A stretch of 64,000 nt of DNA from contig JAETPU010000002.1 of assembly GCA_021771035.1 (NCBI GenBank), positions 269,702 through 333,701 of the forward strand, given 5' to 3'. Positions within the stretch are counted from its first letter, which is position 1, and every line of letters begins with the position of its first letter. This DNA is from Marvinbryantia formatexigens (GTDB taxonomy: Bacteria > Bacillota > Clostridia > Oscillospirales > Ruminococcaceae). Position numbers and translations under genes: made by a program. Below are positions 52,793 to 60,411 of this stretch, in pieces. The notes beneath the pieces were generated by a model. It made no database searches. It worked only from the letters and a program-made list of their open reading frames with translations, and was not told the origin of the DNA.

Positions 52793-52810
52793 CATTAAGA
52801 TTCCATTAAG
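52793..52810 (+). promoter_or_regulatory. Direct-repeat site with 11-bp period
   Basis: CATTAAG occurs at 52793-52799 and again at 52804-52810, exactly 11 bases apart, about 20 bases upstream of the -35 region. That arrangement is typical of OmpR/PhoB-type response-regulator boxes. The regulator is not in the window. Confidence 0.5.
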
Positions 52811-52830
52811 ACGACAGATTTCTCCGTTAT

Positions 52831-52859
52831 TTTTGTAGCTATTGTGCGCAAAATATGAT
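52831..52859 (+). promoter_or_regulatory. Promoter of the 552-aa membrane-anchored protein gene
   Basis: TTTTGT (52831-52836), 17-bp spacer, TATGAT (52854-52859). The -35 box is weak, which fits activator dependence. Confidence 0.55.
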
Positions 52860-52922
52860 AGGATGAAGAAACAGGAATGCCTGTTTTACGATGAACAAAC
52901 AAAGACGAGGGATTTAAACAGA

Positions 52923-54581
52923 ATGAAAAAAGCAAAAATTATCACCTATGTGGTGGCAACCTTAGTCCTGCTGGGCTATGTGTTCGTACAATCTGTCAAC
53001 TTGAACCCCCTGTATCCGGAGGGGGCGCTGTTCTACTGTGTGGCGATTACCGCCTATGTGCTCATTTGGGCGCTGTTCCGCTTCGGTGAGTTTACGCTCA
53101 AGGAGCTGACCGGCGGCGTGCGTGGATTCGGGTATGTGCCCAGCCGCAAGTTTCCCCTGGCGGTCAAGCTGGTTTTGGCTGCGCCCTGGGCGTTCTATGC
53201 GGTGATGCTGTTGTTTTCCAGCCCGCTTATCAGCTGGGGAGCGTACCGGGATCAGCTGGGCCCCACCGAGGTGCGGACCTTTGAGAGCGATATGCAGGCA
53301 GTGGATGTCTCCCAGGTGCCCATTGTGGATCAGGAGCTGGCGGCAAAGCTGGCGGACAAAAAGCTGGGGGAAAAGCCCTCCCTGGGAAGCCAGGTGGTGC
53401 TGGGCGAGCCCACTCTGCAGCAGGTGGACGGGCAGCTGCTGTGGGTCGTACCGCTGCAGCACTCGGGTATCTTTAAATGGCTGAGCAATTTGGACGGAAC
53501 TCCCGGATATATCACGGTTTCCGCAACCAATCTCAAGGATGTCAACTATGTGGAGGGCTACAAAATCAAGTACCAGCCCAACTGCTATCTGCTGGACGAT
53601 TTGACCCGGTATGTGCGCTTCAAGTCGGCGCTGTTTACAGGGATTGTGGATTACTCCTTTGAAATTGACGACAGTGGAAAGCCCTACTGGGTGGTGACCA
53701 CCTATAAAAATGAACGGGGATTCGCCCTTCCGGAGGCCACCGGCATTATCTTGGTGGATGCCGCCACGGGTGAAACGCAGGAGTACGGCGTGGATGATAC
53801 TCCCGAGTGGGTGGACCGTGTCCAGCCGGAGAACTTTGTACTGGATCAAATCAACAACAGCGGCAGTTATGTCCATGGCATTTTCAATTTCTCCAATAAG
53901 GATAAATTCCGTGCCTCCAAGGGCGACATTATCGTCTATAACGAGGGGCGCTGCTATCTGTTCACCGGGCTGACCAGCGTGGGCTCCGATGAGAGCGCTA
54001 TCGGATTTATGATGGTGGATATGGTGACCAAGCAGCCTCTGATGTATCAGATCAGCGGCGCCACCGAAAGTGCGGCGCAGAAATCCGCCGAGGGCAAGGT
54101 GCAGAACCTGCGGTATACCGCCTCCTTCCCGCTCATTCTGAATGTGGGCGGAGAACCCACCTATTTTATGACCCTCAAGGACGCGGAGGGGCTGATTAAG
54201 CAGTATGCGATGGTTTCTGTCTCGGACTATTCCGTGGTAGGCACAGGCGAGACGATCCCTGCCGCTCTCAAGGACTATGAGCAGAATATGGCAAATGCTG
54301 GCAAGAGCACGGATTTGACGGTGAGCGGCAAGGATGCGGCAGTAACGGGTACTGTGGAGAGGATAGCCTCGGAATGGGACGGCTCCACAATGACCTACAA
54401 GCTGATTCTCAAGGAGCTTCCCGATCAGATTTTCCTGTGCAGTTCCAACCTCAGCCAGGAATTGGCGCTAACCATGGCCGGGGATTCGGTGAAGCTGGAA
54501 TATACGGATTATAATTCCGGCATCAATGAGGCCAAGAGCTTCGATAATCTGCAGTATACCCAGTCGGCGTCTCAGCAGTAA
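52923..54581 (+). CDS. Large membrane-anchored hypothetical protein
   Basis: A 552-residue protein not assigned to a named family. Three hydrophobic segments lie near the N-terminus: IITYVVATLVLLGYVFVQSV (about 5-25), GALFYCVAITAYVLIWALF (about 34-54) and FPLAVKLVLAAPWAFYAVMLLFSSPLI (about 78-104). The remaining 440 residues are probably outside the cytoplasm. They contain repeated beta-rich segments with Gly turns (LLWVVPLQHSG, GYITVSATNLKDV, GIILVDAATGETQEYGVDDTPEWVDRVQP, YLFTGLTSVGSDESAIGFMMVDMVTKQPLMYQISGATE). The IPEWVDRV-like segment and PepSY-like pattern recall proteins that process or bind cell-envelope ligands. The start at 52923 lies downstream of the -10 element, which excludes the earlier Mets. 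Function unknown. Confidence 0.75.
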   Translation: MKKAKIITYVVATLVLLGYVFVQSVNLNPLYPEGALFYCVAITAYVLIWALFRFGEFTLKELTGGVRGFGYVPSRKFPLAVKLVLAAPWAFYAVMLLFSSPLISWGAYRDQLGPTEVRTFESDMQAVDVSQVPIVDQELAAKLADKKLGEKPSLGSQVVLGEPTLQQVDGQLLWVVPLQHSGIFKWLSNLDGTPGYITVSATNLKDVNYVEGYKIKYQPNCYLLDDLTRYVRFKSALFTGIVDYSFEIDDSGKPYWVVTTYKNERGFALPEATGIILVDAATGETQEYGVDDTPEWVDRVQPENFVLDQINNSGSYVHGIFNFSNKDKFRASKGDIIVYNEGRCYLFTGLTSVGSDESAIGFMMVDMVTKQPLMYQISGATESAAQKSAEGKVQNLRYTASFPLILNVGGEPTYFMTLKDAEGLIKQYAMVSVSDYSVVGTGETIPAALKDYEQNMANAGKSTDLTVSGKDAAVTGTVERIASEWDGSTMTYKLILKELPDQIFLCSSNLSQELALTMAGDSVKLEYTDYNSGINEAKSFDNLQYTQSASQQ

Positions 54582-54659
54582 ATCTGTGTCCCAATTCCGG
54601 ATCAGCTGGGTTTGGGGATAAAAGGAAACCGTAGAGGCTGGGAGTTTTACAAAATTTAC

Positions 54660-54718
54660 AGGAGCGCTGCAAGGCTGAGAGATTGGCTTTGCAGCGCTTC
54701 AAACGTTTTTTCATCGGG
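54660..54718 (+). terminator. Hairpin after the 552-aa protein gene
   Basis: AGCGCTGCAA / TTTGCAGCGCT (about 54663-54697) with a 13-base loop, and T6 about 12 bases further (CAAACGTTTTTTC). Confidence 0.55.
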
Positions 54719-54834
54719 ATAGACAGCAACACAGCCGGTTCTCGTTTTAACGGAAACGGGCCATGCGGTGAGAAAAGAAAGCTGATGGGGCGCCCCGGGA
54801 TAGGTGGAGAGTTTTTAGGAAGGACAGGGAAGAA

Positions 54835-55416
54835 ATGGGACAGTTATGCCGTGCGGCTGATATGAGAGATCTCCCGGCAGTTTTGGAAATCCTCAGCCAA
54901 GGACGGGAATATTTAAGACAGCAGGGCGTAAACCAGTGGCAGGATGCAGACGGATACCCAGATCCCGGGACGGTGAGGGCGGATATTGCCCGGGGAGAGT
55001 GTTTTATCTGGGAGGAAGATGGCAGAATTCTGGCGTCGGCAGTGTGTTCCCTGCGCGAGGAGAGCACCTACCGCCATATTGTCCAGGGCGCCTGGAAACC
55101 CCAGGGCCCCTATGCGGTGATTCACCGGGCAGCCAGCGCCGCGAGCGCCCGGCGTTTGGGGGCGATGAGCCGGCTGCTGGGCGCGCTATTGGATTGTGTG
55201 CAGAAAAAAGGGCTGCGCAGCGTGAGAATTGATACCCATGAGGACAATAGGCCCATGCGGTGTTTTTTGAAGAGGATGGGCTTTCTTGAATGCGGAATAA
55301 TCCGACTATCCTCCGGGGTGCTGCGTGTGGCCTATGAGCGGCCTTTCAGCGCTCAAAAACAGGAGGGCGGCACTTGTCAGAACCCCCCGGATTATGGTAA
55401 ACTAGATAAGTCATAG
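54835..55416 (+). CDS. GNAT family N-acetyltransferase
   Basis: A 193-residue GNAT-fold protein. CRAADMRDLPAVLEILSQGREYLRQQGVNQW is the alpha-1/alpha-2 start, GECFIWEEDGRILASAVCSL is the beta-strand pair, YAVIHRAASAASARRLGAMSRLLGALLDCVQKKGLRSVRIDTHEDNRPMRCFLKRMGFLECGII is the acetyl-CoA-binding region and motif B. The pyrophosphate loop is less conserved than the usual Q/RxxGxG/A. The family does not indicate the substrate. It lies alone between the membrane protein and yebC. Confidence 0.78.
   Translation: MGQLCRAADMRDLPAVLEILSQGREYLRQQGVNQWQDADGYPDPGTVRADIARGECFIWEEDGRILASAVCSLREESTYRHIVQGAWKPQGPYAVIHRAASAASARRLGAMSRLLGALLDCVQKKGLRSVRIDTHEDNRPMRCFLKRMGFLECGIIRLSSGVLRVAYERPFSAQKQEGGTCQNPPDYGKLDKS
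55374..55403 (+). promoter_or_regulatory. Promoter of yebC
   Basis: TTGTCA (55374-55379), 18-bp spacer, TATGG plus TAAACT extended -10 (55398-55403). It overlaps the 3' end of the acetyltransferase gene. Confidence 0.55.
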
Positions 55417-55573
55417 AACATGGACCAGGCTTCCCGACAGCGGGCAATCTCCGGAAAACTCCCCTGAGAGGATTGCGGAATCGGGGCCGGGTTCATCGAG
55501 AACAAAAGGAGTCCGGCTGTTTTGGCAGGAAGACAGCGGGAAACCCATAGAGTCAGACGAAAGGACGATTTTC

Positions 55574-56317
55574 ATGTCAGGACATTCCAAATGGAATAAC
55601 ATTAAGCGCAAAAAGGAAAAGACCGACGGCCAGCGCGCGAAGATCTTTACCAAAATCGGCCGTGAAATTGCTGTTGCAGTCAAGGAAGGCGGGGCAGATC
55701 CCAACAATAACTCCCGATTAAAGGACTTGATTGCCAAGGCCAAGGCCAACAATGTACCCAATGACAACATCGATCGCTGCATCAAAAAGGCAGCCGGAGG
55801 CGGCAGCGGCAGCGATTATGAGACTATTTTTTATGAGGGCTACGGGCCCTGCGGCGTGGCGGTCATTGTGGAAACACTCACAGATAACCGCAACCGTACT
55901 GCGGGCGATGTCCGGCACTATTTTGATAAATTCGGCGGAAACCTGGGCCAGCTGGGCTGCGTTTCCTTTCTGTTCTCCCGCAAGGGTATGATTGTGATGC
56001 CCAATGAGGGTAAGGACGAGGAAACCCTGATGGAGGATGTCTTTGAGGCCGGCGCCGACGATTTCAATGTGGAGGACGATGTGGTGGAGGTATTTACCGA
56101 TCCCACGCAGCTTTCTGCGGTGCGCAGTGCTTTGGAAAATAAGGGATATTCCTTTGAATCCGTGGAGGAAAACTATATCCCCTCTACCTATACCGCAATT
56201 GAGGATCCGGACTTGGTGATCAAAATGCAGCGCCTTTTGGAGGCCCTGGAGGATAACGACGACGTGCAGAACGTCTGGCACAACTGGGATGCCCCCGAAG
56301 AAGAGGATGAGGACTAA
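55574..56317 (+). CDS. yebC: YebC/PmpR family protein
   Basis: A 247-residue member of the highly conserved YebC/PmpR family. The start MSGHSKWNNIKRKKEKTDGQRAKIFTKIGREIAVAVKEGG is the family signature, followed by NNVPNDNIDRCIKKAAGG, YEGYGPCGVAVIVETLTDNRNRTAGDVRHYF and the acidic C-terminus. Members are DNA-binding regulators in some bacteria, and in others ribosome-associated factors that relieve stalling at proline runs. Its role here cannot be set. A strong terminator follows. Confidence 0.97.
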   Translation: MSGHSKWNNIKRKKEKTDGQRAKIFTKIGREIAVAVKEGGADPNNNSRLKDLIAKAKANNVPNDNIDRCIKKAAGGGSGSDYETIFYEGYGPCGVAVIVETLTDNRNRTAGDVRHYFDKFGGNLGQLGCVSFLFSRKGMIVMPNEGKDEETLMEDVFEAGADDFNVEDDVVEVFTDPTQLSAVRSALENKGYSFESVEENYIPSTYTAIEDPDLVIKMQRLLEALEDNDDVQNVWHNWDAPEEEDED

Positions 56318-56340
56318 AGCAAAGCTCTGCGATAGTTCAG

Positions 56341-56377
56341 TGAAAAGGCCCGTGCAGGTTTGCACGGGCCTTTTGGC
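56341..56377 (+). terminator. Intrinsic terminator after yebC
   Basis: Perfect 14-bp stem (56343-56356 with 56361-56374) including A4/T4 ends, loop GGTT. Confidence 0.92.
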
Positions 56378-56587
56378 GTTATGCTGTCTTGTTTTTCACT
56401 CCGCAAAGCCTCCGGTTTGTTCTGCCGGATGAAAGCTTAGGGCTTGCACAGAGTGGCCCCTTTCACATTGTGCGAAAAGCCGGGAATGGACAGTGGGCAT
56501 CATGATAGACACGGTCTGGGAGACAATATCCGTTTCCCGGGGCACTGGACGGAGTTTTTCACTCCTCGGGGACTCTGACAGCCTGCG

Positions 56588-57247
56588 TCACCGTACTGTA
56601 CTGAAAAACGCCACGGCTTTTCCGATAATGCGGATTTCCTCCAACTCGTTTTGGATGTATACCAGGGGGGGATAGGCGGGATTTTCCGGCTGCAGAACCA
56701 ATTTATCCGGATAATGGTATACTCGTTTGAGTGTTGCCTCATCATCGATCAAAACAGCGGCAATCTCCCCGTTTTCCACGTCGGGCTGGCTGCGGATAAA
56801 CACCAGATCGCCGTCAAAGATTCTGGCGCCGATCATACTGTCTCCCTTGCAGCGCAGGCAAAAATCTGCGTGAACCTCCGAGGGCATGGAGATGAGCTCT
56901 TCCACATTTTCTTGGGCCAGAATCGGAGTGCCGCAGGCAATGGTGCCGATAAGCGGAATCCTGCGGGTGGCGGGAAGGGGAAGGACATTGGCCGGATAGG
57001 CCTGCGCGGCATAGGCGGAAAGCGTATCAGCGGCGCCGGAGAGCCAGTCGAAGCTGACATTAAAATATTTTGCCATCGCCTCAACCGTGGTGAGCTTCGG
57101 GGTCATCCTGGCGTTGGTATAGCGGCTGATGGTAGCGGAACTGAGCCCCAATGCCTGAGCCAAAGTATAAATGGTCTCCTTATGCTGTTTTAACAGCTCC
57201 TTGAGCCTCTGGGCAAAAACCGGTGTATCAATGGAATGATTTGTCAT
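56588..57247 (-). CDS. Phage-type repressor: XRE helix-turn-helix plus S24 (LexA-like) peptidase
   Basis: A 219-residue repressor. Residues about 8-70 are an XRE helix-turn-helix (FAQRLKELLKQHKETIYTLAQALGLSSATISRYTNARMTPKLTTVEAMAKYFNVSFDWLSG). Residues about 95-215 are an S24 domain: IGTIACGTPILAQENVEE holds the Ala/Cys-Gly self-cleavage region, RCKGDSMIGARIFDGDLVFI the Ser nucleophile and VLIDDEATLKRVYHY the Lys. It therefore can be expected to self-cleave on SOS/RecA activation. The gene reads away from the phage-like genes, with three operators and divergent promoters between. It is the probable master repressor of the element. Confidence 0.94.
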   Translation of the reverse strand: MTNHSIDTPVFAQRLKELLKQHKETIYTLAQALGLSSATISRYTNARMTPKLTTVEAMAKYFNVSFDWLSGAADTLSAYAAQAYPANVLPLPATRRIPLIGTIACGTPILAQENVEELISMPSEVHADFCLRCKGDSMIGARIFDGDLVFIRSQPDVENGEIAAVLIDDEATLKRVYHYPDKLVLQPENPAYPPLVYIQNELEEIRIIGKAVAFFSTVR

Positions 57248-57490
57248 GGCGGTGGGCCGTCCTTTCTGTTGGGTGAATGAGTTAATAATTGCTTCAGAGA
57301 ATCCGGGTGGGGAATGTTCTTCATTTCTTTATAAATGAATTCCGCTGCAAAAGAGCCTATGTGCGATGAAATCGGGCAACGCATACTTTTTCAGGAGACG
57401 GGCTCGGGGTTCTTGTATAGCCTGAGTATATATTGAATCTCGTACCAGATGTTCGAATGTAAACCCACAAAAAGTTATTATACCATAATT

Positions 57491-57511
57491 GCAAGCCGTG
57501 CATCGGCTTGC
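57491..57511. other. Hairpin in the repressor leader
   Basis: GCAAGCCG/CGGCTTGC with loop TGCAT (57491-57498 with 57504-57511). Confidence 0.6.
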
Positions 57512-57522
57512 TACCAGAACGG

Positions 57523-57578
57523 AAAAAGAAACGCATATGCAAAAACGGCATTAGCCGTTTTTATCCCTATATGCGTTT
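57523..57578 (-). terminator. Two-tier hairpin between repressor promoter and gene
   Basis: Outer stem AAACGCATAT/ATATGCGTTT (57529-57538 with 57569-57578) and inner stem AAAAACGGC/GCCGTTTTT (57541-57549 with 57554-57562). On the minus strand it is followed by CTTTTTCC, so it looks like a terminator or attenuator in the repressor leader. Confidence 0.6.
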
Positions 57579-57606
57579 ATTATACCATAAAAGTTGCAAA
57601 ATGCAA
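57579..57606 (-). promoter_or_regulatory. Promoter of the repressor
   Basis: Minus strand TTGCAT (57606-57601), 16-bp spacer, TATAAT (57584-57579). The -35 box overlaps operator 1, so the repressor likely controls its own synthesis. Confidence 0.65.
57594..57606. promoter_or_regulatory. Operator 1
   Basis: TTGCAAAATGCAA, a 13-bp near-palindrome. It overlaps the -35 box of the repressor promoter. Confidence 0.75.
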
Positions 57607-57622
57607 TAAATTTTAAAAAAGT

Positions 57623-57635
57623 TTGCGAAACGCAT
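57623..57635. promoter_or_regulatory. Operator 2
   Basis: TTGCGAAACGCAT, with perfect TGCG-AAA-CGCA core. It ends on the first base of the -35 box of the rightward promoter. Confidence 0.75.
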
Positions 57636-57663
57636 TGACAAGGAGAAAAAAACATGGTATTCT
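57635..57663 (+). promoter_or_regulatory. Rightward promoter of the phage-like genes
   Basis: TTGACA (57635-57640), 17-bp spacer, TATTCT (57658-57663). Operators 2 and 3 flank it, so repression would block it. Confidence 0.82.
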
Positions 57664-57666
57664 GAT

Positions 57667-57687
57667 GTTGTTGCAAAACGCAACAAC
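57667..57687. promoter_or_regulatory. Operator 3
   Basis: A 21-bp palindrome GTTGTTGCAAAACGCAACAA plus a final C, whose core (57671-57683) is TTGCAAAACGCAA. It lies over the transcription start of the rightward promoter. Confidence 0.78.
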
Positions 57688-57719
57688 AATTAACCAAAAA
57701 AGAAAGCGGGGAAGCTGCT

Positions 57720-57914
57720 GTGGCGTGGATTTGCTCTGACTGCCAGAAAAAGAAGGAGCGCTGTCATCTGGACTGTGAGATGTTTATCCAGGAACAGAGA
57801 AAGGCAAAGGAGCTCCGGGACAGGATTTATACAGCCAGAAGGGCCAGGCAGGAGGAAGAAAATTTCCTTTTTAGTGTATTTCGAAATGGCGTACGCAACC
57901 GCAGAAGTTCCTGA
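57720..57914 (+). CDS. Small phage-type protein with paired cysteines
   Basis: A 64-residue protein with GTG start; GCGGGGAAG is upstream. The N-terminus AWICSDCQKKKERCHLDCEMF has two CxxC/CxxxC-type pairs that could bind zinc. The rest is basic and helical (FIQEQRKAKELRDRIYTARRARQEEENFL). No specific family recognised. It is the first gene after the rightward promoter. Confidence 0.6.
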   Translation: MAWICSDCQKKKERCHLDCEMFIQEQRKAKELRDRIYTARRARQEEENFLFSVFRNGVRNRRSS

Positions 57915-57934
57915 ATGGATTGGAGGCAAAGTAG

Positions 57935-58102
57935 ATGAATCCTTGCGAAAAGAAACTTTTTATTGAGGAAGATGGGTGGATTCGCTGTCCATTCTGTGGG
58001 AAAAAGCTCTGCCGTGCACGGGCGGGGGCTGTCAGCCGGGGGATTCTCATCAAGTGCAAAGGCAGAGAATGCCACAGGGAAATCGAACTGAATTTGAATT
58101 GA
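57935..58102 (+). CDS. Com-like zinc-ribbon protein 1 (55 aa)
   Basis: A 55-residue protein: MNPCEKKLFIEEDGWIRCPF then CGKKLCRARAGAVSRG and ILIKCKGRECHREIELNLN. The pattern CPxC-x-K-L ... IKCK..C.. is that of the small Com zinc-ribbon proteins of phage Mu type, which act as RNA-binding translational regulators. The ATG at 57935 has GGAGG about 9 bases upstream. Too short for many gene callers. A second protein of this kind is at 60392. Confidence 0.65.
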   Translation: MNPCEKKLFIEEDGWIRCPFCGKKLCRARAGAVSRGILIKCKGRECHREIELNLN

Positions 58103-58232
58103 GCCATTGAGCCGGAACTGCTGTGTCATCACAGGCAATTCCGGTTTTTTTGTCAGAGAAGACAGAAACCGCACCGGCCAGAGAAGGCCCAAACCGCACC
58201 CCAGCCGGGAGAGTAGAAAGGAGTCCGAAAAC

Positions 58233-58676
58233 GTGGAACAAAAAAAGGCGGAGGGTACCGCTTACCAGAGAAAAGGAACGCCCTCCAAACCGGAACAGAC
58301 CCGTCTTGTCGCCAAGCGGCTGTTGGATAAGGCCGCTTCTGACGCAGCCAACTATAAACGCCAGCTGCGCAAGCTCCAGGGCCAGCTGCAGGAACAGGCC
58401 GCAGATTTTGTGCGATTGACGGACACCTTGGAGCAGGTAACACTCCAGCAGAAATTTTTGGAGCGGGGATACCCCAGGAAAACTGCGCAGGCAATGGCCT
58501 CGGCTTACCGAGAAAAAAACTGGAATGGCCTGGCGCAGCTTCAGCTTCAGGAATTTACACGGCAGTGGAACCAGCTTATGGATATGCTCCCTGTGGAAAT
58601 TCGGGATTCCGGCAAAGGGTTCCCGGGAACTTGGCAGCCGGAAAGTTTTGAAAAAGGGGGAAAGGACACGGAATGA
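58233..58676 (+). CDS. Coiled-coil phage-like protein, possible scaffold
   Basis: A 147-residue helical protein; a GTG start at 58233 follows AAAGGAG by 8 bases. KPEQTRLVAKRLLDKAASDAANYKRQLRKLQGQLQEQAADFVRLTDTLEQVTLQQKFLERGY is a long coiled-coil region. GYPRKTAQAMASAYREKNWNGLAQLQLQEFTRQWNQLMDMLP follows. The layout recalls phage capsid scaffolding proteins, but no capsid gene is adjacent, so it could instead be a tail assembly or regulatory protein. It overlaps the next gene by four bases. Confidence 0.55.
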   Translation: MEQKKAEGTAYQRKGTPSKPEQTRLVAKRLLDKAASDAANYKRQLRKLQGQLQEQAADFVRLTDTLEQVTLQQKFLERGYPRKTAQAMASAYREKNWNGLAQLQLQEFTRQWNQLMDMLPVEIRDSGKGFPGTWQPESFEKGGKDTE

Positions 58677-59092
58677 TTTTTTTGGAAGATGATGTGCTGC
58701 AAAAACTCAGGGCCGGAACCTATGAAACCCAGGTGAATATTCTTCCCTGGGAAGAGGTTATGACGCCCCAGCATCCGCAGCTCATCGTAAAGGAATCTCC
58801 CTCCTCGCGGGGAATCTGGATTGACGCGAAGCCTGCTGTCGTAGCGGCGAAGCTGGAGATCATCATCCAGGCCAAGGCGTCCGGAGATTCCGAAAATCCG
58901 GTGACCGGGCGCAGGACAGCCCGGGGGATCCTCAACGAGGCCGACCGGATTCTCACCGAGCAGATGGGGTTCTCAATGGAAGAGGAGGCGGTTTTTTCCG
59001 TCCCTGAAGGAGAACCCGGCGTCTGTCAGGCAAGAGCAGTATATATTGCCCAAATCGACAAGAGAACAAATGAAATTGTAAGGAGCGTTTAA
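58673..59092 (+). CDS. Phage tail-completion-like protein (putative)
   Basis: A 139-residue protein between the coiled-coil protein and the tail tube protein. IDAKPAVVAAKLEIIIQAKASGDSENPVTGRRTARGILNEADRIL with strand-helix pattern and position before the tube gene suggest a tail terminator/neck protein that caps the tail tube. The family match is not direct. It overlaps its upstream neighbour by four bases. Confidence 0.5.
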   Translation: MIFLEDDVLQKLRAGTYETQVNILPWEEVMTPQHPQLIVKESPSSRGIWIDAKPAVVAAKLEIIIQAKASGDSENPVTGRRTARGILNEADRILTEQMGFSMEEEAVFSVPEGEPGVCQARAVYIAQIDKRTNEIVRSV

Positions 59093-59094
59093 AC

Positions 59095-59547
59095 ATGGCT
59101 GATATTATTAAAGGTTACAAGGTTTCCTATGCGGCTTATTCTGCAACAAAACCCACCTCCGAATGGATTGAGCTGGCAAACTGCATCCGCAGCCTGCCCA
59201 ACTTCTTTACCGATCCGGAGGCAGTAGACACCACCTGTATCGACAATACGGTCAAGACCTCCGTCCCCGGACTGTCCGGCGGAGCCGCCTATGCCTTTAA
59301 GGTTGCGGTCAATAAGGAATTCCTGACTGCTCATGCCGCCATGGTGGCTGACCAGACTGCCGATGCCAAAGGCTTCTTCTGGATTCAGGTGGAGCTCACC
59401 AACCGCGGCAAAAAGCTGACCTTCCCTGCCACTACCGTGCTGCAGCTGCCCACTCCTGAGGGTGCCGCCGGCGCTCTGGATGAGATCACCTGGAACGTGT
59501 ATATGAACGGCAATCCGGAGGTTGAGGACATCACGGCCAAGGCCTAA
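59095..59547 (+). CDS. Phage tail tube (major tail) protein
   Basis: A 150-residue protein: IIKGYKVSYAAYSATKPTSEWIELANCIRSLPNFFTDPEAVDTTCIDNTVKTSVPGLSG. The later VNKEFLTAHAAMVADQTADAKGFFWIQVELTNRGKKLTFPATTVLQLPTPEG and the final EITWNVYMNGNPEVED resemble siphovirus tail tube proteins (lambda gpV-like). It forms hexameric rings around the tape measure. No sheath gene accompanies it, so the tail would be non-contractile. It starts two bases after the previous stop. Confidence 0.78.
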   Translation: MADIIKGYKVSYAAYSATKPTSEWIELANCIRSLPNFFTDPEAVDTTCIDNTVKTSVPGLSGGAAYAFKVAVNKEFLTAHAAMVADQTADAKGFFWIQVELTNRGKKLTFPATTVLQLPTPEGAAGALDEITWNVYMNGNPEVEDITAKA

Positions 59548-59641
59548 CAAGCAGTCCTGACGCGGACGGGCTCCGCTTTGCGGGACTAAGGGGCGTGTGT
59601 ACGAAGCATTAACACAATTCAAAACACAGGAGGAACGGAAA

Positions 59642-60004
59642 ATGGAAAAATTTATCCCTGAAATCATGGAATTTACTGTGGACTCTAAGACGCATATCGT
59701 TGAATTTTGCCGGGAGTCCATGAAGGAGGCCGACAGTATGGGCGTGACCTCTAACGACAGCATGGGCATCTATGACCGCACAGCCCTAATTTTGTATGCG
59801 GGACTGAAAAAGAATGAGCCGTTCATCAGTATGCGCCGGGCAAAGGAAATTTTGGACAACGCCTTTGAGGAGGGGTATTCCCTGGATGACTTTGCTGAGA
59901 TTGTGGACGAGTTTACCCGCTGCTATAAGGCGCTTTTTACCGGGGAGGGCAAGAAGAAGGGGTTGGTGACCCGCAGGAATGCGGCAGCCAAGGCTCAGAA
60001 GTAA
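59642..60004 (+). CDS. Phage tail assembly chaperone (gpG-like)
   Basis: A 120-residue acidic helical protein beginning EKFIPEIMEFTVDSKTHIVEFCRESMKEADSMG. GGAGGAACGG precedes the ATG at 59642. Its position between the tail tube and tape measure genes is that of gpG in lambda-like tails. The frame one base back is open from 59929 through the stop into the next ORF, which points to a gpGT-like frameshift product. Confidence 0.7.
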   Translation: MEKFIPEIMEFTVDSKTHIVEFCRESMKEADSMGVTSNDSMGIYDRTALILYAGLKKNEPFISMRRAKEILDNAFEEGYSLDDFAEIVDEFTRCYKALFTGEGKKKGLVTRRNAAAKAQK

Positions 60005-60411
60005 CTCTTGCCCAATGCCTGGATGAGCAGTGCGCCCTGGCTTTGAGCTGGGGGATGCCCTATCAGTTGTTTTGGCGCGGGCCTCTGGAAGCTTTTTGGC
60101 ATTACAGGGAAAAGGCAATATTGGAGTCCCGTGAAAAACAGCAGGCAACGAACTTTTCGGCATGGATTCAGGGACTCTATGTCCGTGAGGCGCTGGGCAG
60201 TGTGTATCATTTGTTCAACGCCTTGGCGGGCAAAGAGCCGAAAATCTTCCCCTATCCGTCCAAGCCCTTTGGAACCGGCGAGCCTGAACTGCCGGCACAG
60301 GAGGAAGAACGCCGGCAGGCGGTGGTCCAGATGATTCAGGAGCATAATCTCCTGATGAAAGTGATAACTCAGGATAAGGGAGCGCAGAGAGATGGAACAG
60401 ATTCGATGTAA
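59929..60411 (+). CDS. Tail chaperone extension (gpT-like), probably made by -1 frameshift
   Basis: An open frame in the -1 register relative to the preceding gene. The visible part is SEVTLAQCLDEQCALALSWGMPYQLFWRGPLEAFWHYREKAILESR, GLYVREALGSVYHLFNALAGKEPKIFPYPSKPF and a charged C-terminus. The first ORF-track start (TTG at 60043) has no ribosome-binding site, and the frame is open upstream through the end of the preceding gene. A run of four Gs (59959-59962) in AAG GGG TTG is a possible slip site. In lambda the GT product binds the tape measure protein. Confidence 0.6.
   Translation, partial: GAFYRGGQEEGVGDPQECGSQGSEVTLAQCLDEQCALALSWGMPYQLFWRGPLEAFWHYREKAILESREKQQATNFSAWIQGLYVREALGSVYHLFNALAGKEPKIFPYPSKPFGTGEPELPAQEEERRQAVVQMIQEHNLLMKVITQDKGAQRDGTDSM

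Larger units (their letters stand above)
52226..52922. other. Intergenic region with the downstream gene's regulatory sites
   Basis: No gene. Near its start GCGCTTGCA/TGCAAAGCGC (52227-52264) may form a stem closing the cobalamin transcript, without a T run. The promoter and direct repeats of the next gene are listed separately. Confidence 0.45.
57248..57719. other. Control region of the phage-like element
   Basis: A 470-base AT-rich region between the repressor and the first phage-like gene. It holds divergent promoters, three operator copies and two hairpins on the repressor side. A 64-codon minus-strand frame at 57357-57551 is not supported. Confidence 0.7.

Noticed and set aside
57430..57460. 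LexA-box-like CGTACCAGATGTTCG
   Set aside because: Only one half matches the Firmicute LexA consensus, so the similarity is too weak.
57357..57551. Minus-strand 64-codon frame in the phage control region
   Set aside because: It spans hairpins and the repressor leader and has no ribosome-binding site.
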